Part shown: piece after piece, positions 1-10,877 of the stretch
Layout: each line of letters starts with the position of its first letter
Numbering within the stretch: the stretch's first letter is position 1
Assembly: GCA_903813345.2 (NCBI GenBank)
Contig: CAIIXF020000006.1
Location: forward strand, 16,000,348 to 16,064,347
Origin: Owenia fusiformis
Lineage: Eukaryota; Annelida; Polychaeta; Sabellida; Oweniidae
Length of the DNA stretch: 64,000 nt
Direction: 5' to 3'
Notes under the pieces: model-generated
The model's input: the letters and a program-made list of their open reading frames with translations, nothing else
Database searches by the model: none
Told to the model about the DNA's origin: nothing
Made by a program: the position numbers and the translations under genes

Positions 1-148
1 TTTTTTAATTAAATTTGTAACTTTTGTTGCTTGCTGATCATAAAGTATTTTATTTTGATAGGTAGGATGTTTTTTCATTGAATTGAAGAGCTTTTTTTTC
101 TTTTTCATTTCCAATTTTGATTTTAACTAATCAAATTGCTGGATTTGT

Positions 149-160
149 TGCGCATGCGCA
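149..160. promoter_or_regulatory. NRF1-like palindrome TGCGCATGCGCA
   Basis: A perfect 12-base palindrome matching the NRF1 consensus (YGCGCAYGCGCR). It lies in AT-rich sequence with no promoter evident nearby. A similar GCGCATGCGC core occurs inside the repeat element at 40018-41061, so it may be repeat-borne rather than a working site. Confidence 0.2.
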
Positions 161-388
161 AAAAAATGAAACAAAAAATGGAACCTCACGGAGATTGCTC
201 CTAGTGAAACTTTCTGAGCGATCAAATTGCTTTGAAATATGCGAAGAATATTAGTTGAATATGAGTTATCTCTTTCAAATGAAGGTATCTGTATCATTTA
301 ATGACCCACTAGACGTGTGTAGAACACTGATCTTGGCCAAAAAGTAACAAAACTGATGCAAACTTTTCATCAATTGTTTTTCCTTCAG

Positions 389-531
389 TGCAAAAATGTG
401 ACTTTGAATTCCCGGGAACCTTTTTCATTGGGACGCACTTTTTTGAGGGGGGACGCAATTTTGGAAAATCAATCAGTCCCAGGGAAGCACTTTTGGACAA
501 GCCTACTGAAAGCACTGATATAAGTGATAAG
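389..531 (+). other. Exon-like open reading frame, unrecognised
   Basis: A 143-base open segment is preceded by a pyrimidine-rich AG acceptor (tttttccttcag) and followed by a consensus donor (aag/gtgagt). It would encode 47 complete codons, starting QKCDFEFPGTFFIG. I do not recognise the product. It lies on the strand opposite CEPT1 and probably inside its intron, and no partner exon is visible, so a chance ORF is quite possible. Confidence 0.13.
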
Positions 532-695
532 GTGAGTCAATCAGAGTCATTCTGTGAAAAACTGATACAATTTGATACAGAGGTGAATATACAGATAAAG
601 TACAATGTATACATGTACATGTGAGCACAGGACTAAACATAGCCCTGGAACTGGATAAGGGTGGGTGCTCTTTGATAGACATGGACTACTGAACA

Positions 696-880
696 CACTA
701 CAGTGTTCTCCCCAGGATTTTTTCTCAAGTGGGTGCAAAATTCTCATTTTCACAATTAGTCAAAATATGCCCATTTTATATGATTTTTCTCATTTTCAAG
801 TGGGTGCAAATGAAAGCTCATGTGGGTGCAAGCCTGTTTTTAAAATCTCAGGTGGGTTCCGCCCCTTTAGCTTTAGGAAG
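696..880 (+). repeat. Fragment of dispersed inverted-repeat element
   Basis: It begins CAGTGTTCTCCCCAGGATTT, nearly identical to the reverse complement of the right end of the element at 40018-41061 (CAGTGATCTCCCCAGGATTT). The sequence that follows contains several GTGGGTGCAA-type words. No matching second end is visible, so this is probably a truncated copy. The short ORFs across it are repeat-derived. Confidence 0.45.
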
Positions 881-1672
881 TAAAGTGGTTTTCTCTCACT
901 TCCAGCAAGCATGGCAGGATAGGAAACAGAATTTAAAAAGATAATTGAATATAACTTAAACCTTTTTCACTCCCCCTGATGACAATGTGGCCTATTAGCT
1001 ATTATTTGTTGGTAAAGTGGAGAAACAGATTGTGAGATGGCATTTTGAATTCATTGCACTTTTACATGAGCATGCCAATTAGGGTAAAAAGCGAGCAGTG
1101 AGTCGTTTTGTAGCGAATGTTTACTTGTTTGCTATGAGTGTAAGATTTTGTGAGACCTAATATTGCTGCAACTTAAAATGCAAAAATTTTCATAGGCTTA
1201 AAAAACATTGATTTACTACTATAACAGACTGGTGAAGGAACAAATTATGTATTCATTAATTAAATATAACAGACATTATATATGCTACTAAACATACAGT
1301 TTAGTCATAAATAGGCTCATGTATAGAATGAGGCTGATGCCTATCATCATGTTGACCCCCCTCCCCTCTTGAACTCGTGAAAAGAAGGGTGAAGTACACG
1401 TATCTGTTAAGGATTTATCCATTTAAAGTACATGACTATAGTGTGCAAAAGTTGATCCATATACAAAGCACCGACTTATCAATGCTATTCAAAGTTCAGT
1501 ATACAATATAAACATAGCATAATCTATACAGTAAGGCCAGGGAGTACATTAAGTTATTTATTATCTCAGGTCAAGGTACAACAGCTGTTGAGAATGTCAA
1601 CTTGCAAAATAAAATGAAAGTAGACATTCACAATAGGCCAACTATGACAAAAATATTTAAAATACTACGTAC

Positions 1673-1945
1673 TGCTTGCCTTCCATCTGGAGAATACCAC
1701 ATAACAATCAAACATGTAGTAATGTTGATGATAAGTCCTACTAATGTCAAAGCATTTGGAGCCCAATGAAGTGGAATTTGTTCGACCAGCCATCTCCAAA
1801 AATGTTGCATAAATGGATCCAATACAGACGTGCCCTCTGCGCTGTATTTATGCTCTGTGAGCCTCTTTAGTTTCGTTTCGGATAGAATCTCTGGCATACT
1901 CAATATCTGTCGATAATCTATCTTCATAAACTCCTTAGAAGACAT
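1673..1945 (-). CDS. CEPT1: Choline/ethanolamine phosphotransferase, first coding exon (partial gene)
   Basis: CEPT1/CHPT1 enzymes transfer phosphocholine or phosphoethanolamine from CDP-alcohol to diacylglycerol, the last Kennedy-pathway step, in ER or Golgi membranes. The exon encodes 91 residues, starting MSSKEFMKIDYRQ. The block LKRLTEHKYSAEGTSVLDP, then a W-rich amphipathic stretch and IPLHWAPNALTL leading into a first membrane segment, matches the N-terminus of CEPT1 and CHPT1 rather than SELENOI. The exon ends at GCA followed by donor GTACGT, in phase 0. The catalytic signature is in later exons outside the window. The ATG is the first in this frame, though its context is weak. CEPT1 and CHPT1 cannot be told apart from this exon. 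LRP5/6 lies upstream on the same strand. Confidence 0.88.
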
Positions 1946-2030
1946 TGATTTTCAGCAGTTTTCGGGCCAAATTTAAAGTGTAACTTTCCAAACAAATATG
2001 GCGTCATGACACGCCACACATTGAATTATT
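1946..2030 (-). promoter_or_regulatory. CEPT1 5' UTR/promoter-proximal region
   Basis: Sequence immediately upstream of the CEPT1 start codon, probably 5' UTR and core promoter. On the minus strand it includes GCCATATTTG, which resembles a YY1 site. No TATA box stands out at a clear spacing, and the transcription start cannot be placed from sequence. Confidence 0.3.
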
Positions 2031-3251
2031 AAATATTTCAAATATATGACCTAATCACATTGTTCCATAAACTTAATGATATTAATATTTTATATTTGTG
2101 ATGCTATTATGTTGAAGTTCAGATACATATTAAATAGTAAGCGCTATGTAACCAACAAATAAATAGAATTAACTTGTCTTGTCATGACCTTGCCAGGTCA
2201 CACCCCCACATGACACAGATCTTGACCCCCAGTGATTTAAAGGGACTCGCATCATAATGAATTAAATGTTAGGTTGATATTTCAAATCACACCAACACAT
2301 ACCTGCCTACCTGGGTATTTAAATCTTGTATTTGAAAACCTTGTCAGTAGTTGACATAAACCTGAATTTCATCTAAATAACCACTAATCCAGCTTATTTC
2401 GCAAAAAAGATTTCGGGGCCACAAAAGTAATTGTGAGGGTGATTTAAAAAATCAACCCCACATTTATGTGAGCAATATAATGCAGATGTAGGATTTGATG
2501 CAAGGAACATCTTCACTTGAAATGATTTTCTGTGAAATGTAATCTCTTATGGCCCGATGGGATCCCCCGTACCTTTATCTACTTTTAATTCACCCGGGGC
2601 GTGAATTTGTAAGATCCGTGATCTGATCCCGATAATATTTTCAAATCAAGGACTTAATATATCATAGCCACAGATTGTTGAAATCTAAAACGAAGTGTAT
2701 TTTGCTTGCAGATAGAAGACACACTGTGACCAAGTGAAGCAAATTGTTAACAATAAGGCCCTTTAACAAACACCATTCAAGGATAAACACATGATTGATA
2801 AATTAAATGGATGCCAACAAAAATTGAAGCATATTAAATATATGGCAACAATATTTTGACTGAAAATCAATAAAATATATCTTGATTTTTTAGCACAGAC
2901 TGCCAATACAAAAACTGAATAATGATTGAAATTCCAGGGCATGTAAAAAGGGATATTGCTCACAGTTGTTATCTTATATATAGTCTGTCAAAGACTTAAG
3001 TGCTTAGTATATTTTGAAAAATTGTCATATGACAACCAAGTGAGGTGAATAAAAAATAAGGCCTTAAAAGGCCCATTAATGACCAAAATGCCCACTTTTC
3101 TGGGCCTTGGGGCTTTTTTGGGCCCAATTTTTTTCTGGGCCTTGTATTGCACTTCAAATCATTCTATAACGTTTTTATTGTGTGATTTTAGGCCAATACA
3201 TTTTACTTAGGAGATAATCCCTTGGAAATTTTCTGTATTCTCTGTATTCCT

Positions 3252-3322
3252 ACTGAGATTGTCTCCTCCGTACCAATATTTTCTGCGTTGCTACGGAGAT
3301 GATCAATGGGGACAATCTCAGT
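3252..3322. repeat. Nested short hairpin
   Basis: Arms ACTGAGATTGTC and GACAATCTCAGT face each other, with an inner pair CTCCGTA and TACGGAG. The span is about 70 bases. It looks like a small foldback or MITE remnant; no target-site duplication could be assigned. Confidence 0.45.
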
Positions 3323-3810
3323 TGCAATACAGTTTGGTACAGCACGAGAACTAACAAATCAGAGGGCTTCATTTTACAGATCATACAATAAAAGTATTAC
3401 TAATGTCCAGAAATGTCAATAGCTTTGCACTCCTTTGCTGAGATTTGCTGTCCATGTTTTTGCAGATGCTTTATTTAAAGATTCCCTGTATATTTTGAGT
3501 TGTGATTGTGACTGGCAGAGTCTGATGGATTATAAGAAAAAGAGCAATACAGATGTTACCTTGGAAACTGCAGTTAGAAATATTTGAAAACATAACAAAA
3601 TCACTGATATGTGTCAACCAAATAATTTCAAGTTCAAAGAAAATAAAAGTGTGTCAAATAAAATTTGACCCGCAACACCATTTTTCATGTTGCTATAGTA
3701 ACAATTATTATCCATTGTGACATAATATCACAATGACACTTTGTTATGCCTAATAATTGCATTTCTCATTCACCCTGAAGATTTCAAGTAAATTAGTTTA
3801 AAAATAACAA

Positions 3811-3940
3811 AGCATAACATGACAAAATGTCACCACCAAGGTCGTTGAAGGTCAAATCTTAACTTCTGAGAACTTGTAAAAGATTTTGATAAAAAAGTTG
3901 ATCAATTTGATGCAAGTTGAGACATTTTTTAACTCTCAAT
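3811..3940 (+). repeat. Dispersed repeat, copy 1 (AACATGACAAAATGTCACCAC family)
   Basis: Shares an extended similarity with 50669-50800: a start around CATGACAAAATGTCACCA, then ttctgagaactt, then a segment with gcaagttga in both copies. The family is otherwise unidentified. Confidence 0.45.
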
Positions 3941-4028
3941 GTCCACTGATTTGTTGCCATAGTAACAGCTATTGGCATAAATATGTTTGAACTCATAATT
4001 TATATGATGTTGACAGTAAAAAAGAATA

Positions 4029-4797
4029 GGTATCGATATGGTGAACTGTATTCAACAATGTTTTTCTCTTAAACCAATTATTGAAAACATTCTGTAAAAA
4101 TACACTGTCCTTTATGTAATGTTGACTGATTGGCAACAATTTAATGCAAAATTATTTGTATATATTTCATATAACTGTTTTTGTAAACATTTTTTGTTGC
4201 TTAGTGCAATTGTTTTTTGTTCCTTTCTACCAATTCTTGAGAATGAAATAAAATGTCTTTCCGAACCTTGTTGGAACAAAACAGCAAACCTCTCATTATT
4301 ATAGTTATACCATGGACCTATATTTAACAAAAAGTAAGCAAAAACATAAAACCATATGTTCTCGGCCGATATAAAGATGGCAGCATTAACAGAATCCAGT
4401 ATTATCTTTTTCTTTTTTAGAGAATATTTATAAATAAACACAGATATAACATGCCATCTTTATTTAAAAATTATTCCTACCGGCCTTTGCCTATGCATAA
4501 AACAAACCCCCCCCCCAAACTTTCCTTTGTACAATTACAATATTGAGAGACCTAAACAAGTTGTGTTTATGTCGTTTTGTTCCAATGAGGTTCAGATATA
4601 GGTTTCATTTCATTCTGAACATATGATACCTAGAGCAAAAGAAGTGTCTGATGTGTTTTCTAAAACAATATAGAGAAAAGTATATAAATATTTCAAATTA
4701 TAATGTAACCATCCAAAAGATGACCATTAAATTGATGGTGTGTAAAATTTCCAGAATGTTTTGATAATTGGTTCAAAAAGATCACCATATCGATACC
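4029..4797. mobile_element. Inverted-repeat (foldback) DNA element
   Basis: The ends are a perfect 16-base inverted repeat, GGTATCGATATGGTGA and TCACCATATCGATACC. Similarity continues inward on both sides through aaccaatta and acattctg, so the terminal repeats are long and imperfect. Internal segments near 4205-4290 and 4560-4620 (tttcattc, gttggaacaaaa) are also inverted copies of each other, giving a nested foldback. A related copy in opposite orientation lies at 49195-50240. No transposase is visible, so it is a non-autonomous element. Outer boundaries may extend by a few bases. Confidence 0.7.
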
Positions 4798-4839
4798 ACT
4801 CCTTTAAGTCAGTCTAAAAAAGTACTTGTTAAATTATTG

Positions 4840-5010
4840 GAAGTTAGAAAAAATTGTTACAGATGCAGAACACTAACCCCAGAACACTGTCCACAAAAGT
4901 TTGAGACTATCACATTATGTCATCACTTCTGGTGGTGACATATTACATTATGTCATCACTTCTGGTGGTGACATATCACAATATGTCATCACTTCTGATC
5001 ACGATAAGAT
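4840..5010 (+). repeat. Dispersed repeat with triplicated TATGTCAYCAC hairpin
   Basis: A 5' part (gttacagatgc, gaacactgtccacaaaag) is followed by three tandem copies, about 33 bases apart (4916, 4949, 4982), of a hairpin with arms TATGTCATCAC and GGTGGTGACATA; the third copy is diverged. The family also occurs near 24062, 29268, 44025 and 57120. Confidence 0.6.
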
Positions 5011-5262
5011 TCCCAAAATTATCACAATTATAGATTTTTTGCCATGTCATGCCTATTTTCTAAAACTCAACAGTTCTGACTTTATTACAGAACAACCTTT
5101 CAAATTTTAACACTATCTAATTAGAAATTAGATTAAAAAGAATGTCCCATTTTAAAGTCTACTGAATTCGGACATTTCTGCATCTTAAATCTTAAATAAC
5201 TTCTACATATGATCAGATATCAAAAAAGCCTTGGGGTGGCATAGAACAGGAATTGAGCAGAA

Positions 5263-5408
5263 CGGGAATCGAACCCAGGAAACTCTGCTGTAGTGAAATG
5301 AGTCAGACACTAGGCATGAAAAGGAGTGTGCTAAGTTCAATGCCCCGTAGGGAATGAGTCGAAGACCCTCTGCTCACAAGTCAGACGCTACCAATTCGGC
5401 CATATGGG
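5263..5408 (-). mobile_element. tRNA-derived SINE, apparently dimeric
   Basis: On the minus strand an A-box-like TGGCCGAATTGG (5391-5402) and a B-box-like GTCTTCGACTC (5356-5366) define one tRNA-like unit. A second unit follows, with TAGTGTCTGACT and a strong B box, GGGTTCGATTCCCG (5263-5276). Both share TCTGACT and GCAGAG around the anticodon arm, suggesting a tandem dimer of the same tRNA ancestor. The cloverleaves are imperfect, so this is a SINE or tRNA pseudogene rather than a working tRNA gene. Pol III transcription is inferred only. Confidence 0.55.
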
Positions 5409-5922
5409 TTAGCCACTACAGCTGAGACTGTAGTAGCGACTTGCTATCGAGGCTCATTACAATTCGTTTCTATACCAGCACTAAAACAAGGGCTCTTATT
5501 TCCTTAATGCATGTTGTTTTTAAAGAACGTTCAATTAATAGCCCATGGGCCATGTTAACAAGTGGGCCTTATCAGGTGTACTAAATAATTCTGAAATTTC
5601 TAGGCAAAATATGCAAAACTGACCGAGTCATTTAACTTTCTTACAGTCCTGTTTTTTTGGACACCCTGTACAAAAGCAGCAAAATAAACAAAATAAAGAA
5701 TATTTTATGTATATTTGACATTATTATTCCTGATTTGAAATCTACAAAACTGTACATTGTATGTGCATGTAATGTATACTATACACCACAGTAACATCCT
5801 AACTCAATCATACATCTTTCATCCATTTATCCAGCAGTGGTCTGTATGTTATATACAAACAATGTATAATATAACTTATACATGGTATAATATGTATTAT
5901 ACATTGTACAATACAAACCAGA
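5409..5922. other. Intergenic, nothing distinctive
   Basis: AT-rich sequence between the SINE and the satellite-bearing element. It contains loose ATATAC/TATAAT-type repeats near 5840-5910 but no convincing gene. Confidence 0.4.
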
Positions 5923-7200
5923 ACAACGGCAACGCCAAAGCGTAGCGAATCCCATCGAACATTTTTCAAAACGGGCACCTTCTACCAAAAGTGTCATTAG
6001 ACAGTGTGCCATGCTTAGAATATTCACATACCAAATGTGAACAAAATCGCTCTACTACTTTTTGAGTTATAGTAAAATACATTAAAATGGCGGCCATTTT
6101 GAAAAAATGGCCGCCTTCTACCAAAAGTCTCATTAGACAGTGTGCCATGCTTATAGTATTCACATACCAAATATGAACAAAATCGCTCCACTACTTTTCG
6201 AGTTATAGTAAAATACGTTAAAATGGCGGCCATTTTGAAAAATGGCTGCCTTCTACCAAAAGTGTCATTAGACAGTGTGCCATGCTTATACGTATTCACA
6301 TACCAAATATGAACAAAATCGCTCCACTACTTTTCGAGTTATAGTAAAATAAGTTAAAATGTCCGCCATTTTTCAAAATGTCCGCCATTTTTCAAAATGT
6401 CCGCCATTTTTCAAAATGGCCGCCTTCAAACAAAAGTGTCATTAGACAGTGTGCCATGCTTACAGTATTCACATACCGAATATGAACAAAATCGCTCCAC
6501 TACTTTTCGAGTTATAGTAAAATACGTTAAAATGGCGGCCATTTTGAAAAATGACCGCCCTCTACCAAAAGTGTCATTAGACAGTGTGCCATGCTTATAC
6601 GTATTCACATACCAAATATGAACAAAATCGCTCCACTACTTTTCGAGTTTTAGTAAAATAAGTTAAAATGGCGGCCATTTTTCAAAATGTCCGCCATTTT
6701 TCAAAATGATCACCTTCTACCAAAAGTGTCATTAGACAGTGTGCCATGCTTATAGTATTCACATACCAAATATGAACAAAATCGCTCCAATACTTTTCGA
6801 GTTACAGCAAAAATCGTAAAATAACGAGTAAAGGTCGCCATTTTTCAAGATGGCTGCCATGTGCTTTTTTAATATCTACATTTCTAGCTTTATTAATGTC
6901 CTATATAATTTTTTTACATTTAAAACATATTGCTATTACAGTTTTACATATTGAACCTAAATTACTGTAAAATCGGCACTAAAATGGCCGCCATTTTTAA
7001 ATGAGTGGCCATTTTGAAAATCGGCTTTTGAGCAGAACTTCTACCCCCATAGGGTATATGTGTACAAAATATGAATAAAATCGGGCCAACGGTATTTGAG
7101 TTATTGCCCGGACGGACGGGCGGACGGATGTACGTACGTACGTACGGACGGATGGAGGCGTTCCCTATATCCCTCCGAACTTCGTTCGATGGGATAATTA
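5923..7200 (+). mobile_element. Composite repetitive element with internal satellite and GACGG tract
   Basis: The left end reads AACGGCAACGCCAAAGCGTA and continues to AATCCCATCGAAC. The right end holds a GGACGGACGG tract and a GTAC run and finishes GTTCGATGGGATAATTA. ATCCCATCGAAC and GTTCGATGGGAT form a 12-base inverted repeat. A truncated left end recurs at 48685-48800 and a right end with the GACGGACGG tract at 52150-52313, so this is one dispersed family. The inside is mostly a tandem array. No coding capacity is seen; the short minus-strand ORFs are reading frames through the array. Confidence 0.65.
5987..6860 (+). repeat. Tandem array, about 135-base unit with ATGGCGGC motifs
   Basis: Six units begin at AAAAGTGTCATTAGACAGTG near 5987, 6123, 6258, 6432, 6567 and 6722. 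Spacing is 135-136, expanded to 155-174 where a short ATGTCCGCCATTTTTCAAA motif has itself been amplified. Each unit contains CATACCAAATATGAACAAAA, a TTCGAGTTATAG word and the near-palindrome AAAATGGCGGCCATTTT. It is not CRISPR: the units are contiguous, with no unique spacers. Confidence 0.85.
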
Positions 7201-7950
7201 TACAAATGGCATATACCAGTATCATTATATTGTACATTGTGCATAAATGTATGCTCCTAGTCCTTGCAATGGTTTTGTCACATTTTCACAGTGTATATGT
7301 GCATGGGCTTAAGTAGGCACATTTCTAAGAACAACCAAATGAAGTGCCAAGTGAGAATATCAATGCCTCATTAAACTCAGTAAACAATGGCTCAGACCCA
7401 TTCCCTCTGTAAATCAACATCAGGTACTACAGTACTTCTCTTTTGAAAATGATCACAATGATTATTGTTGAAAACTTTGTCTTAACATTTATTACCTTTC
7501 TCTGTTAGGAAATGCTGTTTAGGCACACTATTTTGAATCTTAATGCAGTTCAATTTACTCGTGATAAAATAAATATTGTCCAGTTTTAAATTATCATCTA
7601 CCTGGCACCAGCTATGCATGACTGGTAAGTCAAATGGCAACATGTAAAGGTATATGGATTCTGGACAATAGAACAATGGTGCAATAACAACTATTATAAC
7701 ATGAGGAAAAATTTGACGATTCATTGATTCTCAAAAATACACTTATTTCAGTATATTTGTGGTGTAGAATAAGCACAATTGGTACATGCAAGTAAATGCA
7801 ATTAATAATTTGATTTATATAAAATGATCAGCATATAACTAAAATACAATGTTTATTATTTGGCGAAACATAGAACTCATAAAATGGACAACTTTACATT
7901 TGAATAAGCAGCTGTTAATTACAATGTATTGCTTAATGTGTTAGCAGGGG

Positions 7951-8089
7951 CTATTCAATCCCAAGAAATGTCATGGTTTCTAAAAGTATTGCAACATGGG
8001 ATTGAAGTACCTCCTTTACTGGAATGGGATGGCCTGAAGGTTCAGCATTTGGTTGTGGTGGTGTTGCGATAAATTCATATTTTATAATT
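7951..8089 (-). other. Possible terminal exon, unrecognised protein
   Basis: A minus-strand segment after an AG acceptor encodes about 46 residues containing ATPPQPNAEPSGHPIPV and ending FLGIE before a TAG stop. It is less AT-rich than its surroundings and has a protein-like composition. No upstream partner exon was found and I do not recognise the family. It could be the last exon of a small gene between LRP5/6 and CEPT1, or chance. Confidence 0.2.
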
Positions 8090-8648
8090 CTGTACACTAC
8101 ATTCTCTACACATGATTGTTCTCTATATATACATACTGTAACAGCTAAGTACATTCATCTATATATTTACTACATATTTGTAACTGTTCTGTAATATAAT
8201 TGATTGCATGTTACTATAAAGTATATACAGAATAGTAATAGAATTTTATGTTTCCTGGCTGCTCTTACTTTTGGTTTCAAAATCATATAATCTTGGGGAG
8301 TTAATCAAAACATCAACATTTGCCAATAGAGGAGATAGATGAGATGACAAAGATAGGTAGATGATATGATAAAATATGAATAGATACAAGATAAAACATG
8401 ATATCATAAAGGATGAATGATTAAAATGAAATTATGAAATATGAAATTATAAAGGACGAAAAGATAAAAGATGGAATCATTTCATCCAAGTAATAACATC
8501 CCTACCCCCATTTTATGACCAAAGCAATGATTTTTATGCTTTGCAAAATGAAAAAAAAATATCCTTTCACAGTACATGATAATTGGTTACTAGTATACCA
8601 GATCCCAAATGAAATGATTGGAGAAGTGTTGATATTTTGACTCGACCC

Positions 8649-8879
8649 CTAAACTTCATCAACATCAGCTTTTCTATAAAACAACAACGACACAACAACA
8701 ACCAATATAATTAAGTACATGATGAGAAAATTTAAGCCATCTCTATTGGTAATTTCTTTAAAAGACCCTGTTACCAGCAGCAGTTCCCCTCCACATGAAA
8801 ATACCAAGGTGGTCATTCTTTCTACATGAAAATAGCCTGATGTGAAAATACCAGGGATGAGTAGAGAAATAAATACCAA
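8649..8879 (-). other. Short ORF with hydrophobic C-terminal segment
   Basis: A minus-strand ORF of 76 residues ends with a strongly hydrophobic run (LIMYLIILVVVVSLLF) followed by YRKADVDEV and a stop. This would suit a tail of a single-pass membrane protein, but no splice partners or homologous motifs are visible. A chance ORF in AT-rich sequence is as likely. Confidence 0.12.
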
Positions 8880-8990
8880 ATTTCTCTTTTTTGAGGAAAT
8901 TCCATTAATAAAGTCGAATTCTAAAGAGAAATAAATATATTTTTTCTCTTTTTTGAGGAAATTTCATCAATTTAAGTCAAAATCAAGTAT
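8865..8990 (+). repeat. Direct duplication of about 65 bases
   Basis: GAGAAATAAATA followed by tttctcttttttgaggaaat occurs twice in tandem, near 8865 and 8926, with divergence between copies. Confidence 0.5.
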
Positions 8991-10502
8991 CATCAATGAA
9001 TGATTTTGAGACAGTCCTATCACTCACTGTCTTTACGCGAGATCAAATTATTCTGAAATTTTTCAATTGAAAGTTATGCCCATCCCGGTATTTCCCATGG
9101 TTTGCTTTCGGTTCTCTACAACCATGACAATCACAAACTCACACTTTGACACACATGTGAAAGAATGTCACCTGTATGATTTACTTGTACACATAAAACC
9201 ACAAACATTAGCACATTACGATATAAACACTTGCAATTGAACAAAATATTCAATAAATTCATCATTCAATTTAAGGTGCAGCCTCAGGAATTCCTCAAAC
9301 TTTGTTTTGTTCACACCAGTCAAGTCACCTAACTGGCCATGTTTATGAGGCTTTGCATCACACTGTCAAACGGAATAGACTTATACAGTCTAAGACCCAG
9401 CCCCCAAAATTATTTAATTCAGGTTACCTTTCAATTTAATAACATGGGCCTAACTTGGTTGTGGCTAAGTACAAGACAGTTCAACTGAGGACAATGTAAT
9501 TTTAACACACACTCCTTTCATAAACTTTACATCCTTATAGCTTTGCATCAAGGAACCATTTCTACAATATACATTGTGAATCTTGGTTTTGTGAATTCTA
9601 ACTGATGGAAATGTATATTATATTCATATAATTGTGCATTATATTTTTGCATGAATAATTGTAATTGATACTAAAATGCTCACAGTTTATAAATAACTGT
9701 GATGATAAATGGATGAACCTCACACAATGAATTCTAGAAACAGCCCCCAGAATAATGGTTAACATGTTAACATGTGAATGGTGTTCTTTTGGTATTTGGC
9801 AATGATGAATACATTTTGGCTTTTAAATAATTATGGTATGTAACAATATTCTCCATTCTCCATGTCTTCAATGATTAGAGACTACCCTCTGCAGATGCAT
9901 ATAAAAAATATTCTATTTTGCTGAAATGTGTTTCTCTGAGAAAAAACTTTGGAAATATCTTGAGAGTTACAGGATACAATCCTTGTCACTGCTTTACCAC
10001 ATCAATGTGCTATGTGACTTGTTAAATAGTAAATCAGTAGCCATCTGTAGATAGAGGGCAACAGAGAAATGATGTCTTTGGAGGATAGAGTTACAATGCT
10101 CCAGCATCACACCATAGGAAATGCATCATTAAAGGTAATTTTCCGAGCACATTTTCAAAAAATAGATTTGAAAAGTTGGTTTTACAATGATTAAGACAAC
10201 TGGTAATATATTATGTAAACCTCTATATAAACATTAAAGAAGTATCAAAATGTAAAAATTGCATTCATATTGGTTTGGTTGCATCACTTGTATAATTGAT
10301 GTGTGTGTTGAAGTGTTGAGAATTGATGAAACACCAATGGTCTTGAAAATAAACTATATACCTAGTGTACAATAGTATAGTGAATTTTCTAAATTAAATG
10401 TATACACAGCTACTATACAAATACACATATTTAGATAGATCATGTGTTTAACTGTATCACTTTGTGAACCTTTAATACACATATTATTTATTGCTATATT
10501 CG

Positions 10503-10787
10503 AGGGATGTTCAAAAAGTTGTAAATATCTCTTATTACATACTATAACCCAAATATATACAGGGTGGACTATTATAAATAGGGACACCCTATATTTTCCT
10601 AAAATATTTTGTACATTTGATCAAATCTGAAAATCATAGCGGCATAAATGAAAATAAAACATTATGATTTAGGTTTTCTTTAGTGGGTTACAATATATGG
10701 TTCAAGATTTTCAAAAGAAATATAAATCATATTTTAACTGGAATTAAATTCCATGTGGAATATCTCTAAACTTTTTGAACACCCCTT
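10503..10787. mobile_element. Short mariner-like MITE
   Basis: The ends GGGATGTTCAAAAAGTT and AACTTTTTGAACACCCC form an inverted repeat of about 17 bases, and similarity continues inward (aatatctc and gagatatt). Length is about 285 bases with no coding capacity. The GTTCAAAAAGT-type end resembles Tc1/mariner elements. Target-site duplication is not clear. Confidence 0.6.
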
Positions 10788-10826
10788 ACTTGTTGATTTA
10801 TTGATTAACATTATAATCTGTCTCAC

Positions 10827-10877
10827 TTTAACTCTTTCTGTCTAAAAAATGGTGTCTTCAGACAGAAAAGAGTTAAA
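10827..10877. repeat. Short hairpin, 17-base arms
   Basis: TTTAACTCTTTCTGTCT and AGACAGAAAAGAGTTAAA form a nearly perfect stem with a 16-base loop. It lies about 530 bases beyond the LRP5/6 stop codon and could be in its 3' UTR or be a tiny MITE. Confidence 0.5.

Larger units (their letters stand above)
1..1672. other. Left flank, probably CEPT1 intron 1
   Basis: This stretch lies 3' of the first CEPT1 coding exon on the minus strand, so it is most likely part of its first intron. I searched both strands for the next exon, which should encode the CDP-alcohol phosphotransferase signature (D-G-x2-A-R), and did not find it; the intron probably continues past the left edge. It contains a plus-strand ORF with splice-like ends (389-531) and a repeat fragment near 696-880. 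Otherwise it is AT-rich and featureless. Confidence 0.5.
2031..4028. other. Intergenic, no gene seen
   Basis: AT-rich spacer upstream of CEPT1. Both strands were examined. It holds a short nested hairpin (3252-3322) and a repeat-family copy (3811-3940). The short ORFs lack splice signals, conserved motifs or coding-like composition. Confidence 0.5.
7201..10502. other. Intergenic, no confirmed gene
   Basis: AT-rich spacer between CEPT1 and the 3' end of LRP5/6. It contains two minus-strand ORFs ending in stop codons that could be terminal exons (7951-8089 and 8649-8879) and a short direct duplication (8865-8990). Nothing else on either strand looks coding. Confidence 0.4.

Noticed and set aside
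5827-6608. Several minus-strand ORFs (MNT.KHGTLSND type)
   Set aside because: They are the same frame read through satellite units, with no independent evidence of coding.
5987-6860. CRISPR-like array
   Set aside because: Units are about 135 bases and contiguous with no unique spacers; context is animal DNA. It is a satellite.
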